Source of the DNA: Polaromonas sp. JS666
GTDB taxonomy: Bacteria > Pseudomonadota > Gammaproteobacteria > Burkholderiales > Burkholderiaceae_C
DNA length: 64,000 nt
Assembly (NCBI RefSeq): GCF_900103405.1
Contig: NZ_FNHX01000003.1
Coordinates: 310,001 to 374,000 of the forward strand
Reading direction: 5' to 3'
Below, in pieces: positions 42,882-50,917 of this stretch (its first letter is position 1; the number at the start of each line of letters is the position of its first letter). The position numbers were made by a program, and so were the translations under genes. The notes under the pieces are model-generated. The model saw only the letters and a list, made by a program, of their open reading frames with translations. It did no database searches and was not told where the DNA came from.

Positions 42882-43895
42882 GTGTCTTTTCTTCCTTCCG
42901 TTTCCCTCCTGAAAGCCAGCGTGCCTGGCGCCATGGTGTGTGTGGTCATCGCGCTGGCGGCGACCTTTCTGTCCGAACATTACGGCGGACCCCAGCTGCT
43001 GTATGCGCTGCTGATAGGCCTGGCCTTCCATTTCCTCAACAGCAACCCCAAGGTCAAGACCGGCGTGGACTTTTGCGGCCGTACGCTGCTGCGCGTCGGC
43101 GTGGCCCTGCTGGGCGCGCGCATCACGCTGACGCAGGTGGCCAAGCTGGGCGTGGGGACGGCGCTGGTCATCGTGGCGGCGGTGGCGCTGACCATCGCCT
43201 TCGGCCTGCTGCTGGCGAAATGGCTGAAGCGCCCGCGCGAGCAGGGCGTGCTCTCGGGCGGCGCCGTCGCCATCTGCGGCGCGTCCGCCGCGCTGGCGAT
43301 TTCCTCGGTGCTGCCGCAGACCAAGGAGAACGAGCGTTTTACGCTGCTGACCGTGGTCGGTGTCACGGTGCTCTCCACCCTGAGCATGATTCTGTACCCC
43401 TTTGCCTTGAAGCTCATAGGCCTGGCGCCCGCGCAGGGCGGCATCTTCCTGGGCGGCACCATCCACGACGTGGCGCAGGTGGTGGCGGCCGGCATGATGC
43501 TGGGCCCCGAGGTCGGCGACACGGCCACCGTGGTCAAGCTGTTCCGCGTGATGCTGCTGATGCCCATCGTGCTGCTGATCGCCATCAGCTACCGCAAGCA
43601 CCCCGATGCCAAGGCGGTGGACGAGGAAGTGCCGCTGGTCCCCGGTTTCCTGCTGGCCTTCATCGTGCTGGTGTTGCTGGCCACCATAGGCGCTTTTACG
43701 CCGGCCATGACCCAGGCCGCCAGCGACACCTCGCGCTGGCTGCTGGTCACCGCCATCGCGGCGGCGGGCATCAAGACCAGTTTTGAAGACCTCATGAAGC
43801 TGGGCTGGCAGCCCGTGGCCATGCTGGTGGGTGAAACGATTTTTATCGCCGCGCTGGTGCTGGGCGCGGTGATGGCGCTGCGGCTCGGCTTGTAA
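42882..43895 (+). CDS. yeiH: YeiH/UPF0324 family putative exporter
   Basis: A 337-residue integral membrane protein with about ten helices. YeiH-family features are LLYALLIGLAFHFLNSNPKV, GVDFCGRTLLRVGVALLGAR, REQGVLSGGAVAICGASAAL and GIFLGGTIHDVAQVVAAG. Some family members are annotated as putative sulfate exporters, and E. coli yeiH is linked to the LysR regulator YieE/YeiE; the substrate here is unknown. The start is a GTG at 42882 without a good Shine-Dalgarno, so a start further in is possible. It is the only plus-strand gene between the two minus-strand hut blocks and ends ten bases before the convergent ATPase gene. Confidence 0.85.
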   Translation: MSFLPSVSLLKASVPGAMVCVVIALAATFLSEHYGGPQLLYALLIGLAFHFLNSNPKVKTGVDFCGRTLLRVGVALLGARITLTQVAKLGVGTALVIVAAVALTIAFGLLLAKWLKRPREQGVLSGGAVAICGASAALAISSVLPQTKENERFTLLTVVGVTVLSTLSMILYPFALKLIGLAPAQGGIFLGGTIHDVAQVVAAGMMLGPEVGDTATVVKLFRVMLLMPIVLLIAISYRKHPDAKAVDEEVPLVPGFLLAFIVLVLLATIGAFTPAMTQAASDTSRWLLVTAIAAAGIKTSFEDLMKLGWQPVAMLVGETIFIAALVLGAVMALRLGL

Positions 43896-43904
43896 GCCTG
43901 CGCC

Positions 43905-44711
43905 TCAGGCGGCCGGCGCCTGCAAGCCCGCCGCGCGGTGCACTTCCACGCGTATCTCTTCGGTCAGCCGTGCCTTGAGTTCGGTGAACACCGGCGTGGT
44001 CTTGACCGAGTAGTGGCGTGGGTGTGCCAGCGGCACGGCGACGTCGCACTTGATGCGGCCGGGCCGCGCGCTCATCACCACCACACGGCTGCCCATGAAG
44101 ATGGCTTCGTCGATGTCGTGCGTCACAAACAGCACGGTTTTCTGCTCGGCCTCCCAGATGCCCTGCAGCAGCTCCTGCATCAGCTCGCGCGTCTGGTGGT
44201 CCAGCGCGCCAAAGGGCTCGTCCATCAGCAGGATGCGCGGGTTGTTGGCCAGGGCCCGCGCCAGCGCGGTGCGCTGCTGCATGCCGCCTGAGAGCTGCTT
44301 GGGGAAGTGGTTTTCAAAACCCTGGAGCCCCACCTTTTTGATGAACTGGTGGGCGATGTCCAGCTGCGCGTCCAGCGCCAGGCCTTTTTCGCGCAGGCCG
44401 AAGCAGACGTTTTGCAAAATGCTGAGCCAGGGAAACAGGGTATAGCTCTGGAACACCATGCCGCGGTCGGCGCCCGGGCCGGTGATGGGTTTGCCGTCCA
44501 GCACAATGCTGCCGCTGCTGGGCGTGTCCAGCCCGGCCACCATGCGCAGCAGGGTGGACTTGCCGCAGCCCGAGGGGCCCAGGATGGTGATGAAGTCGTT
44601 CTCGGCGACGCTCAGGTCCGTTGCTTGCAACGCCACGGTACCCGGGCCCTTGCTGGCCGCGAAGGTTTTCGACAGCTGGGTGACGGTCAGTATCGGTGTG
44701 GAAGAAGTCAT
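43905..44711 (-). CDS. NitT/TauT-type ABC transporter ATPase
   Basis: A 268-residue ATPase of the SsuB/TauB/NrtC group. Walker A is LGPSGCGKSTLLRMVAGL, Q-loop GMVFQSYTLFPWLS, signature QLSGGMQQRTALARALAN, Walker B RILLMDEPFGALDHQ and LFVTHDIDEAIFMG. The start is MTSSTPILTV (44711), whose ATG overlaps the permease stop by four bases. It is the last gene of the long minus-strand hut operon that begins at hutU, so an imidazole compound, urocanate or a degradation product is a plausible cargo, but this is inferred from position only. Confidence 0.9.
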   Translation of the reverse strand: MTSSTPILTVTQLSKTFAASKGPGTVALQATDLSVAENDFITILGPSGCGKSTLLRMVAGLDTPSSGSIVLDGKPITGPGADRGMVFQSYTLFPWLSILQNVCFGLREKGLALDAQLDIAHQFIKKVGLQGFENHFPKQLSGGMQQRTALARALANNPRILLMDEPFGALDHQTRELMQELLQGIWEAEQKTVLFVTHDIDEAIFMGSRVVVMSARPGRIKCDVAVPLAHPRHYSVKTTPVFTELKARLTEEIRVEVHRAAGLQAPAA

Positions 44712-45487
44712 CGGCCTAGCTGTGCCCACGGAAAGAGTTTGCGATTGAGCGCTTTAAATGCCAGGTCGGTCACCAGGCCGAAGACACCGATCACGATGAT
44801 GCCGAAGATGATCTGGTCGGTCGCCAGCAGTGCCTGGCTGTCGGTGATCATGTGGCCTATGCCGCTGGACGCGCCAATCAGCTCCGCGACGATCACATAG
44901 GTCCAGGCCCAGCCCAGCACCATGCGCAGGGTCTCGGCGATCTCGGGTGCGGCGCTGGGCAGCAGCACGCGCACCACGATGCCGCGGTCGGCGGCGCCCA
45001 GCGTATAGGCCGCCTCCACCAGGTCGCGCCGCGTGTTGCCCACGCTCACGGCAATCATCAGCACCAGCTGGAAGAAGGAGCCGATAAAAATCACCGACAG
45101 CTTTTGCGCCTCGCCAATGCCGGCCCAGAGGATGAGCAGCGGAATGAAGGCCGATGCCGGCAGGTAGCGCGCAAAGCTCACAAAGGGCTCAAAAAAAGCC
45201 TCAACAGGCTTGTAGGCGCCCATCATCACGCCCAGGGGCACGGCCAGCAAGGCGGCAATCGCAAAACCGCCCAGCACGCGCCAGACCGTCATGCCGATGT
45301 CCTTGATGAAACCCTGGTTCACCAATAGCTCGTAGCCCGACCTCACCATGGTGATGGGGTCGGCCAGGAAGGTCTTGGAGACATAGCCGCCCAGCGTGAA
45401 GACGGCCCACACGGTAAAAAACAGAACGAAGAAGCTCATACCCAGCGCGATGCGCGCGCCGGGGGAGACGGGTTGCAGGGGCCGCAT
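44708..45487 (-). CDS. NitT/TauT-type ABC transporter permease
   Basis: A 259-residue permease of the SsuC/TauC type with six membrane helices. It begins with a cytoplasmic tail and MSFFVLFFTVWAVFTLGG, and contains GMTVWRVLGGFAIAALLAVP, YLPASAFIPLLILWAGIGEA, and the EAA loop RRDLVEAAYTLGAADRGIVV, then RMVLGWAWTYVIVAELIGAS near the end. It lies ten bases after its binding protein gene and overlaps the ATPase. Confidence 0.92.
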   Translation of the reverse strand: MRPLQPVSPGARIALGMSFFVLFFTVWAVFTLGGYVSKTFLADPITMVRSGYELLVNQGFIKDIGMTVWRVLGGFAIAALLAVPLGVMMGAYKPVEAFFEPFVSFARYLPASAFIPLLILWAGIGEAQKLSVIFIGSFFQLVLMIAVSVGNTRRDLVEAAYTLGAADRGIVVRVLLPSAAPEIAETLRMVLGWAWTYVIVAELIGASSGIGHMITDSQALLATDQIIFGIIVIGVFGLVTDLAFKALNRKLFPWAQLGR

Positions 45488-45497
45488 GCGTTCGCGC

Positions 45498-46454
45498 TTA
45501 CTTCAAGAAGCGTGTATCAGCCAGCTTGCCCATATCGGGCAGCGACTTGATGATGCCCGCTTCCATCAGCAGCTCGGCGGCTTCCTTGCTGAAGGCGGCA
45601 TGCTCGCCGGCAAAGAACTTCTGGTTGGCGGCGCGGTCCTGCCAGCGCAGGTACTTGGACGAGGCCTCAAAGGCTTCGCCGCTTTGCTTCACGTCAGCGC
45701 CCATGATCTCAAAGCTTTTCTTGGGCTCTTTCTGGATCATCTCGACGGCGTCGAAGTAGCTGTCGGCCAGGGCCTTGGCGGCCTTGGGGTTTTCCGCCAG
45801 GAACTTGGGCGTGCAGCCGAAGGTGTCCATCACCATGGGGTAGTCCAGCGTGGTGGCGAGTATCTTGCCGGCCTCGGGTTTGGCACGCACCGCGCCAAGG
45901 TACGGTTCGTACGTCATCGCGGCATCAATGCCGTCGGTGCCCGCGATCATGGCGTTGGCCGCGGCCTGCGGTTCGAGGTTGACGACCTTCACGTCCTTGG
46001 TGCTCATGCCGTTTTTCTTGAGCATCCAGGCCAGGGCGAAGTAGGGCGAGGTACCGGGCGCGCTCGCGGCCACGGTCTTGCCCTTGAGGTCGCTGATCTT
46101 GGCAATGGCGGGTTTCACCACCATGCCGTCGGCGCCGTAACTTTTGTCGAGTTGGAAGATCTGCGTGGTGGCCACGCCGTTGGCATTCCACACCACCCAG
46201 GTCTCCACCGTGGTCGCGGCGCACTGCACGTCACCCGAGGCAATCGCGAGGTGCCGGTCTTTTTGCGGGATCTTCTTGATGGAAACGTCCAGCCCGTTTT
46301 TCTTGAAGATGCCGGCTTCCTTGGCCAGGGTCAGCGGGGCAAAACCCGTCCAGCCCGAAATGCCGACGGCGACCTTGGTCTCCTGCGCGTGGGCGGCGCC
46401 CATGGCAAGGGCGGCAGCGGCGGCCAGCAGGGAGAGGGCGAGTTGTTGTTTCAT
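45498..46454 (-). CDS. NitT/TauT-type substrate-binding protein
   Basis: A 318-residue periplasmic binding protein (SsuA/THI5-like). The signal peptide is MKQQLALSLLAAAAALAMGAAHAQ. The mature domain starts TKVAVGISGWTGFAPLTLAK with GIFKKNGLDVSIKKI, typical of this family, and later KTVAASAPGTSPYFALAWML. It lies about 50 bases after hutH on the same strand and is followed by its permease and ATPase. The ligand cannot be read from the sequence; the hut context suggests histidine, urocanate or a similar small molecule. Confidence 0.9.
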   Translation of the reverse strand: MKQQLALSLLAAAAALAMGAAHAQETKVAVGISGWTGFAPLTLAKEAGIFKKNGLDVSIKKIPQKDRHLAIASGDVQCAATTVETWVVWNANGVATTQIFQLDKSYGADGMVVKPAIAKISDLKGKTVAASAPGTSPYFALAWMLKKNGMSTKDVKVVNLEPQAAANAMIAGTDGIDAAMTYEPYLGAVRAKPEAGKILATTLDYPMVMDTFGCTPKFLAENPKAAKALADSYFDAVEMIQKEPKKSFEIMGADVKQSGEAFEASSKYLRWQDRAANQKFFAGEHAAFSKEAAELLMEAGIIKSLPDMGKLADTRFLK

Positions 46455-46506
46455 GAAGAGGCTCCTGTGTAGATAGCGGTTGGAATACGGCTAATGTATG
46501 CAGGCT

Positions 46507-48051
46507 TCATGCCAGCCGCAAGGCGGTTAACTCGGTGATTTGCGCCTCTCCGGCCAGGCCTATGCGCCCGCCCGCCACCAATTGGTGCACGCTTTCAATG
46601 TCGGGCGCCAGGCTGCGGTCATGCATCATGGCCGGCGAGACCTGGCGCACCAGTTGCAGCACGCCTTCAAGCACCGCCGAGCTTTTGAGCGGGCGCAAAA
46701 ACTCAATGCCCTGCGCCGCGGCCAGCAGCTCGATGGCCACGATGTATTCGGTATTGCGCAGCATGGGCTGCAGCCGGCGCGCCGCGAAGGTGGCCATGCT
46801 CACATGGTCTTCCTGGTTGGCCGAGGTGGGCAGGCTGTCCACGCTGGCCGGATGCGCCAGCGACTTGTTTTCCGAGGCCAGTGCGGCAGCGGTGACATGC
46901 ACGATCATGAAGCCGGAGTTCAGGCCGGGCTCGGGCGTCAGGAAAGCCGGCAAGCGCGAAGCCACGGTGTCCACCAGCATGGCGATGCGGCGCTCGGTGA
47001 TGGCGCCGATTTCGGCAATCGCCACGGCCAGCGCATCGCAGGCCAAGGCAACCGGCTCCGCATGGAAGTTGCCGCCCGAGAGCAGTGTCTCGTCCTCGGC
47101 AAACACCAGCGGGTTGTCGGTCACCGCATTGGCTTCGCGCATCAGCACCTCGGTGGCATAGCGCATCTGGTCCAGGCAGGCGCCCATGACTTGCGGCTGG
47201 CAGCGCAGGCAATAGGGGTCCTGCACGCGGTCGTCGCCTTCGAGGTGCGAGCGGCGTATCTCGCTGCCCACCATGATGGCGCGGTAAGCGGCGGCGCAGG
47301 CGATCTGCCCCGGCTGGCCGCGCACCGCGTGGATGCGCGGGTCAAAGGGGCCGTCGCTGCCGCGCGCGGCATCCAGCGTGACGGCGCCTGAGATCACGGC
47401 CGCTTCAAACAACCGGTCGGTGGCCAGCAGCGCGTCCAGCGCGAGCGCGGTCGACACCTGCGTGCCGTTGATCAGCGCCAGGCCCTCTTTGGCCGAGAGC
47501 TTGACCGGCGTGATGGCGGCTTGCTTGAGCGCATCGGCGGCGGCCATGCGTTTGCCTTGGTAGAAGACCTCGCCTTCGCCAATCAGCGGCAGGCACAAAT
47601 GGGCCAGCGGCGCGAGGTCGCCGGATGCGCCCACCGAGCCCTGGCAGGGAATCACCGGTGTCAGCCCCTTGTTGTACAGCGCCATCAGCGTGTCTATGAC
47701 GGTTTCGCGCACGCCCGAGTAACCGCGCGCCAGGCTCGCGGCCTTGAGCAGCAGCACCAGGCGCACCACGCGCTCGGGCATGGGCTCGCCCACACCCACG
47801 GCATGCGAGCGCAGCAGGTTGAGCTGCAGGGTCTCCAGGTCGGCCTGCGCAATGCGCTGGTTGGCCAGCTTGCCGAAGCCGGTGTTCACGCCGTAGACGG
47901 CATCACCACCGTGGGCGGCTTTTTGCACCAGGGCCGCGCTGGCACGTATGCCGGCCGTGGCGGAAGGGTCGATTGCGAGCGTCTGTGGCTGGGTGTGGAT
48001 GTCGCGCAGCTGGGCCAGGGTCAGCCGGCCGGGTTGGATGGTAAGGGTCAT
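46507..48051 (-). CDS. hutH: Histidine ammonia-lyase HutH
   Basis: First enzyme of histidine degradation: histidine to trans-urocanate plus ammonia. The 514-residue protein carries the intact MIO-forming triad Ala142-Ser143-Gly144 in QGSVGASGDLAPLAHL. Catalytic regions YGVNTGFGKLANQRI, GLALINGTQVSTAL and DPYCLRCQPQVMGACLDQ are also complete. It lies in the minus-strand hut operon between a Bug-type binding protein and the NitT/TauT importer. Comparison with the MIO-less homologue at 40165-41685 shows that this copy is the functional lyase. Confidence 0.97.
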   Translation of the reverse strand: MTLTIQPGRLTLAQLRDIHTQPQTLAIDPSATAGIRASAALVQKAAHGGDAVYGVNTGFGKLANQRIAQADLETLQLNLLRSHAVGVGEPMPERVVRLVLLLKAASLARGYSGVRETVIDTLMALYNKGLTPVIPCQGSVGASGDLAPLAHLCLPLIGEGEVFYQGKRMAAADALKQAAITPVKLSAKEGLALINGTQVSTALALDALLATDRLFEAAVISGAVTLDAARGSDGPFDPRIHAVRGQPGQIACAAAYRAIMVGSEIRRSHLEGDDRVQDPYCLRCQPQVMGACLDQMRYATEVLMREANAVTDNPLVFAEDETLLSGGNFHAEPVALACDALAVAIAEIGAITERRIAMLVDTVASRLPAFLTPEPGLNSGFMIVHVTAAALASENKSLAHPASVDSLPTSANQEDHVSMATFAARRLQPMLRNTEYIVAIELLAAAQGIEFLRPLKSSAVLEGVLQLVRQVSPAMMHDRSLAPDIESVHQLVAGGRIGLAGEAQITELTALRLA

Positions 48052-48088
48052 GGTGTTGCCAGGATGAAAAAAGTGAGGGGAGGCGCGC

Positions 48089-49057
48089 TTACTCGGGCTT
48101 GATGTTTTTTTGCCGTATCACCTCGGTCCAGCGTTGGGTGTCGGCCTGGATCGCGGCGGCCAGCTCGGCGGGCTTGCCGGGTGCGGCATCCATGCCCAGT
48201 GCGGCCAGTTTTTCCTTGAGCGCGGGCGTTGCGAAGAGCTTGCCGGTTTCGCCGTTGAGTTTGTCGATGACGGCGCGCGGCGTGCCGGCGGGCACCATCA
48301 GCGCATACCAGGACACGGCCTCAAAACGCTGCAGGCCCTGCTCGGCAATCGTCGGTGTCTCGGGCATCACGGGCGAGCGCTTGAGGCTGGCCACACCCAG
48401 CGCGCGCAGCTTGCCGCTCTTGATGTGGGGCAGCACCGAGGACATCTGCGCGAACATCATGGTGACCTGGCCGCCCAGCAAATCATTGAGCGCCGGGCCT
48501 ATGCCTTTATAAGGCACATGCAGCAGCTGCACGCCGCCGTTCAATGCCAGCAACTCCCCGGCCAGGTGCGCCTGGCTGCCGGCGCCCGGCGAGGCAAAAC
48601 TGATGCCGCCGGGTTTTTGCGCGGCCATCGCGAGCAGCTCCTTGAGCGAGCGGGCCGGTACGGCGCTGTTGACCACCAGCACGTTCTCCACCGTGGCCAG
48701 CATGGTGACGGGCGCGAGGTCGGCGGCCTTGTAGGGCAGGTTGGGATACAGCGCCGGGTTGACCGCGATATTGCCCAAGGGGACGATGGCCAGGGTGTAG
48801 CCGTCGGGCGCCGCCTTGGCGGCCTGCTCAATACCGATGTTGCCGGCCGCGCCCACCTTGTTCTCGACCACGGCCGGCTGGCCCATGGCTTCTGACAGGC
48901 CTTGGGCCAGCACGCGGCCCAGCGCGTCGACCGGGCCACCGGGCGGAAACGGTGCGATGACGTGCAGCGGCTTGGACGGGTAGGTCTGTGCCGCGGCGCC
49001 CAAGGAGACGGCGGCCATCAGCAAGGCCAGAAATGCGGATCGTGTGAACAGCTGCAT
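48089..49057 (-). CDS. Bug-type (tripartite tricarboxylate transporter) binding protein
   Basis: A 322-residue periplasmic protein of the Bug/TctC family with the signal peptide MQLFTRSAFLALLMAAVSLGAAA. Family blocks are KPLHVIAPFPPGGPVDALGR, VVENKVGAAGNIGIEQAAK, GYTLAIVPLGNIAVNPALY and VPYKGIGPALNDLLGGQV. No TctA/TctB membrane genes are nearby, as is common for the expanded Bug family of Burkholderiales. It sits just before hutH, and its ATG overlaps the stop of the PhnD-like gene, so it belongs to the hut operon and may bind an imidazole-derived carboxylate such as urocanate. Confidence 0.92.
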   Translation of the reverse strand: MQLFTRSAFLALLMAAVSLGAAAQTYPSKPLHVIAPFPPGGPVDALGRVLAQGLSEAMGQPAVVENKVGAAGNIGIEQAAKAAPDGYTLAIVPLGNIAVNPALYPNLPYKAADLAPVTMLATVENVLVVNSAVPARSLKELLAMAAQKPGGISFASPGAGSQAHLAGELLALNGGVQLLHVPYKGIGPALNDLLGGQVTMMFAQMSSVLPHIKSGKLRALGVASLKRSPVMPETPTIAEQGLQRFEAVSWYALMVPAGTPRAVIDKLNGETGKLFATPALKEKLAALGMDAAPGKPAELAAAIQADTQRWTEVIRQKNIKPE

Positions 49058-49887
49058 CAGATCTCATCCAGTGTGGGCGCGGGCCCGCCGTCCATGGCCG
49101 CCAGCGGCGTGTAGTCGTTAGGGTCGGGAAAGGCAAAACCCGCAAGCAGCAGGCGCTGCATCAGCGGCGCGAGTTCGGCTGCCGTGGCGCTGGCCAGCAA
49201 GGCGGCGCGCAAGGCTTGCAGCGTTTCAGCCGGCAAGGCAGCGGTGGCCACCAGCGGCGGAATCGGCAGCGGCGCTGTACTGGCCAGTGTGCGTACCTGC
49301 GCCGCAAAACCCGGGTCGTGCGCCTTGAGCAGGTCGTGGTAATAGCTGTCCAGCGGGCCGGCGTCTATGCGGCCTTCGGCCAGCGCCGCGATCACGCCGC
49401 GCGCGTTGATCAGTTCGCCCACGGCCTGGCGGTACAGGCGCGAACCTTTGGCCTGGCGGTAGGGCGCGAGGTGGTGGCGCAGCGCCACGCCGCCCGACAT
49501 GGAATCGGCCAGGGTGTAGCCGATCACACCGCCGAAAGTGTCTTCGAGTGTGCGGTAGGGTGCATCGGCGCGCACCACGATGTCCGTGAAGTAGACCGGT
49601 TTGCCGCCATAGCGGGCCGGCGAAGGAATTGGCGCGGCGACCAATGTGGGCCGCTCGCCGCGCTGTGCGAAGGGCAGGCCGCACATCATGGCCAGGCCCA
49701 GGTCGTTGCGCGCCCACAGCACGGACAGTGGCGCGGGCGCGTCGTAGTCGATCAGGTCCCAGGGCAGGCCCGCGCGCGCCATCACCCAGGCCAGCAAGGC
49801 CTTCCAGTCGGCCTTGACCGCCGGCGTGGCCGAATACATGCGGGCATTGGCGACCAGCGCCTGCGTGGATTTCACGGCGTGCACCAT
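49057..49887 (-). CDS. PhnD-like periplasmic-type binding protein, possibly cytoplasmic
   Basis: A 276-residue protein of the phosphate/phosphonate binding-protein superfamily (PhnD/Transferrin-like fold), recognised by LAMMCGLPFAQRGERPTLVA, YFTDIVVRADAPYRTLEDTF, GGVIGYTLADSMSGGVALRH and GRIDAGPLDSYYHDLL. It starts at the ATG at 49887 (MVHAVKSTQALVANARMYS), with AAGGGG before it. No signal peptide is visible, which is odd for a binding protein. No PhnC/PhnE partner is present. The gene lies 10 bases after the cyclodeaminase-family gene and overlaps the Bug gene, so it is translated as part of the hut operon. Confidence 0.82.
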   Translation of the reverse strand: MVHAVKSTQALVANARMYSATPAVKADWKALLAWVMARAGLPWDLIDYDAPAPLSVLWARNDLGLAMMCGLPFAQRGERPTLVAAPIPSPARYGGKPVYFTDIVVRADAPYRTLEDTFGGVIGYTLADSMSGGVALRHHLAPYRQAKGSRLYRQAVGELINARGVIAALAEGRIDAGPLDSYYHDLLKAHDPGFAAQVRTLASTAPLPIPPLVATAALPAETLQALRAALLASATAAELAPLMQRLLLAGFAFPDPNDYTPLAAMDGGPAPTLDEI

Positions 49888-49897
49888 GCCGGCCCCT

Positions 49898-50911
49898 TCA
49901 GCGAAAGCGCAGCTTTTGCCCCAGGCCCATGCGTTTGGCTTTTTCCAGCATGAAGGCGCCGAGCGCGATGTCCGACAGCGAGAGGCCGCGGTGCCAGAAC
50001 AGATTGGTCTCGTCATCGCTTTCGCGGCCGGGCTTGAGGCCCGCGACGATCTGGCCCAGCTCGGCATGCAGCGTGGCCTCCGACAGCTTGCCGGCGTCCA
50101 CATGGGCGCGAAGCGCGCCCAGCGGGCCGGCCTTGGCCTGGCCCCAGTCGTCCATCACCATCTTGTCCATGATGTCGGTCAGCGAAAGCTCGACCGCGCT
50201 CATGGTGCCGTAGGGAATCACACAAGCGCCTTTTTTGATCCACTCGGTCTTGAGCATGGGCGTGGGTTTTTCCAGGCGCGAGGCCTCGACCACGATGTCG
50301 GCGCCGCGCACGCAGGACTCCCAGTCCTCGGTCACGGTGATTTTTTTGCCCAGGTCTTTTTCGAGTTTGGCGGCAAAGGCCTTGCGGCTTTCGGGCCGGC
50401 GCGAATGCACGCGGATCTCGTCGAAGTTATAGATGGAATCGAGCAGGCGCACGTTCCAGTAAGAGGTGCCGCGCGCGCCTATGTGGCCCAGGATTTTCGA
50501 GTTCTTGCGCGCCAGGTGCTTGGCGCCCAGCGCGGTGATGGCGCCGGTGCGCATGTCGGTGATGTCCGAGGCGTCGATGATGGCGATCGGCGAGCCGTTC
50601 TTGGGATCGAACAGGTTGAGCACGGCCAGCTCGGACGGCAGGCCCTGTTCGTAGTTCTTGTAGAAGTCGCCCACCACCTTCACGCCGGCCAGGCCCAGCG
50701 GGCGTATATAGCCACGCAGCACATTGAAGTGGCCGGGGTAGTCTTTCTCCGGCACCAGGTGCATGCGCGGCTCGATCGTCGTCTGCTTGTTGCCCTGCGC
50801 GTGCAGCGCCTGCTCGACGGCGGCGATGATCTCGGCATCGGTCAGGGCCAGGGCCTGGACGTCGGGGTGGTTCAGATAGGTGAGATGGATCTCGGCGGTG
50901 CTGTCGGACAT
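49898..50911 (-). CDS. Ornithine cyclodeaminase/mu-crystallin family protein
   Basis: A 337-residue NAD(P)-binding protein. The family is seen in GLAGVKVVGDFYKNYEQGLP, ASDITDMRTGAITALGAKHL and the Rossmann segment KILGHIGARGTSYWNVRLLD with IRVHSRRPESRKAF. Family members are ornithine cyclodeaminases, alanine or lysine dehydrogenase-like enzymes, ketimine reductases and tauropine-type enzymes, so the reaction cannot be assigned. It lies six bases after hutU and ten before the PhnD-like gene, within the hut operon, where such an enzyme is not part of any known hut route. Confidence 0.87.
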   Translation of the reverse strand: MSDSTAEIHLTYLNHPDVQALALTDAEIIAAVEQALHAQGNKQTTIEPRMHLVPEKDYPGHFNVLRGYIRPLGLAGVKVVGDFYKNYEQGLPSELAVLNLFDPKNGSPIAIIDASDITDMRTGAITALGAKHLARKNSKILGHIGARGTSYWNVRLLDSIYNFDEIRVHSRRPESRKAFAAKLEKDLGKKITVTEDWESCVRGADIVVEASRLEKPTPMLKTEWIKKGACVIPYGTMSAVELSLTDIMDKMVMDDWGQAKAGPLGALRAHVDAGKLSEATLHAELGQIVAGLKPGRESDDETNLFWHRGLSLSDIALGAFMLEKAKRMGLGQKLRFR

Positions 50912-50917
50912 ATCGGT

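Noticed and set aside
40705..42912. A 735-codon plus-strand frame opposite the lyase-like and binding-protein genes
   Set aside because: It is antisense to two recognisable genes and runs through their regulatory region; composition is shadow-like.
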